Source: Acidobacteriota bacterium
GTDB taxonomy: Bacteria; Acidobacteriota; HRBIN11
DNA: 13,618 bases
Reading direction: 5' to 3'
NCBI GenBank assembly: GCA_025061865.1
Contig: JANXAA010000022.1
Coordinates: forward strand, 1-13,618
In this document: in pieces, positions 13,382-13,618 of the stretch
Position numbering within the stretch: position 1 is the stretch's first letter
Layout: each line of letters opens with the position of its first letter
The notes under the pieces: generated by a model
What the model was told of the DNA's origin: nothing
What the model saw: the letters and a program-made list of their open reading frames with translations, nothing else
The model's database searches: none
Made by a program: the position numbers and the translations under genes

Positions 13382-13618
13382 AGCGCATCCTCACCGCGAC
13401 GGTCGGGATCGCCCTGTTGGCCGCACTACTAGCCTGGGGGCCAGCTTGGGCCGGATGGGCTACCGTGGCCCTGGTCGTCGGCTTGGCCTGGGACGAATTC
13501 TTACGATTGGGCCAGCGGCGGGATATCGAGGTCCATCGGTGGCCGGCTCATGGACTGATGGCTCTGGGATGGGTCCTGGCCCGGGAGCCGGGGCCCCACG
13601 GAGGCCTCTGGGGGGTAG
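13378..13618 (+). CDS. cdsA: Phosphatidate cytidylyltransferase, N-terminal part (cut by the window)
   Basis: CdsA makes CDP-diacylglycerol from phosphatidate and CTP in the inner membrane, the branch point of phospholipid synthesis. Only the first 80 codons are visible. GTG at 13378 overlaps the uppS stop (GTGA). The visible part reads MKRILTATVGIALLAALLAWG, then a second hydrophobic stretch and WDEFLRLGQRRDI, matching the N-terminal membrane segments and the short loop typical of CdsA. The catalytic C-terminal signature lies beyond the right edge, so the assignment rests on the N-terminus and on the position after uppS. Confidence 0.82.
   Translation, partial: MKRILTATVGIALLAALLAWGPAWAGWATVALVVGLAWDEFLRLGQRRDIEVHRWPAHGLMALGWVLAREPGPHGGLWGV

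Overview
The window is GC-rich and densely coded, with bacterial genes on both strands. A KDO-8-phosphate phosphatase (KdsC) and a MacA-type periplasmic adaptor point to a Gram-negative, two-membrane cell. MglB/MglA polarity proteins, a regulatory-style PTS (EIIA-Man, HPr with Ser46, EI) and a DUF309 protein together suggest a lineage such as Acidobacteriota or a deltaproteobacteria-like group. The phylum is an inference; no rRNA is present.

Layout from left to right. (1) Bases 1-1891, minus strand: an ABC ATPase cut by the window edge and its HlyD/MacA-like adaptor, a tripartite export system whose permease should lie off the left end. (2) Bases 1892-2624: a divergent intergenic region with a chain of hairpins. 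(3) Bases 2625-3824, plus: a membrane-anchored diguanylate cyclase with an intact active site and I-site. (4) Bases 3825-4148: a probable regulatory region. (5) Bases 4149-7424, plus: four overlapping genes, EIIA-Man, HPr, EI and an ABC-2 type ATPase. The ATPase reading frame is broken by a +1 shift near base 7325. (6) Bases 7578-10483, minus: lipB, meaB, a DUF309 gene and kdsC. (7) Bases 10668-11181, plus: a good sigma70-like promoter, tRNA-Thr(CGT) and a 2[4Fe-4S] ferredoxin whose ribosome binding site touches the tRNA CCA end. (8) Bases 11182-11403: a hairpin-rich leader and promoter. (9) Bases 11404-13618, plus: mglB, mglA, uppS and the start of cdsA.

Functional themes. The PTS cluster has no sugar permease (IIB/IIC/IID), so it is more likely a phosphorelay that reports PEP/carbon status than a transporter. 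The MglB-MglA pair is a switch for cell polarity or motility and sits directly upstream of two envelope-lipid genes: undecaprenyl diphosphate synthase and CDP-diglyceride synthase. The minus-strand block combines lipoylation, B12-enzyme chaperoning and Kdo synthesis, with no obvious shared pathway.

Intergenic spaces carry short degenerate tandem repeats (7-8 bp units) and small palindromes. I see no CRISPR array, transposase or phage gene. The most unusual items are the tRNA/ferredoxin arrangement, the dyads in its promoter, the hairpin chain at 2019-2259 and the frameshifted ATPase without a permease.
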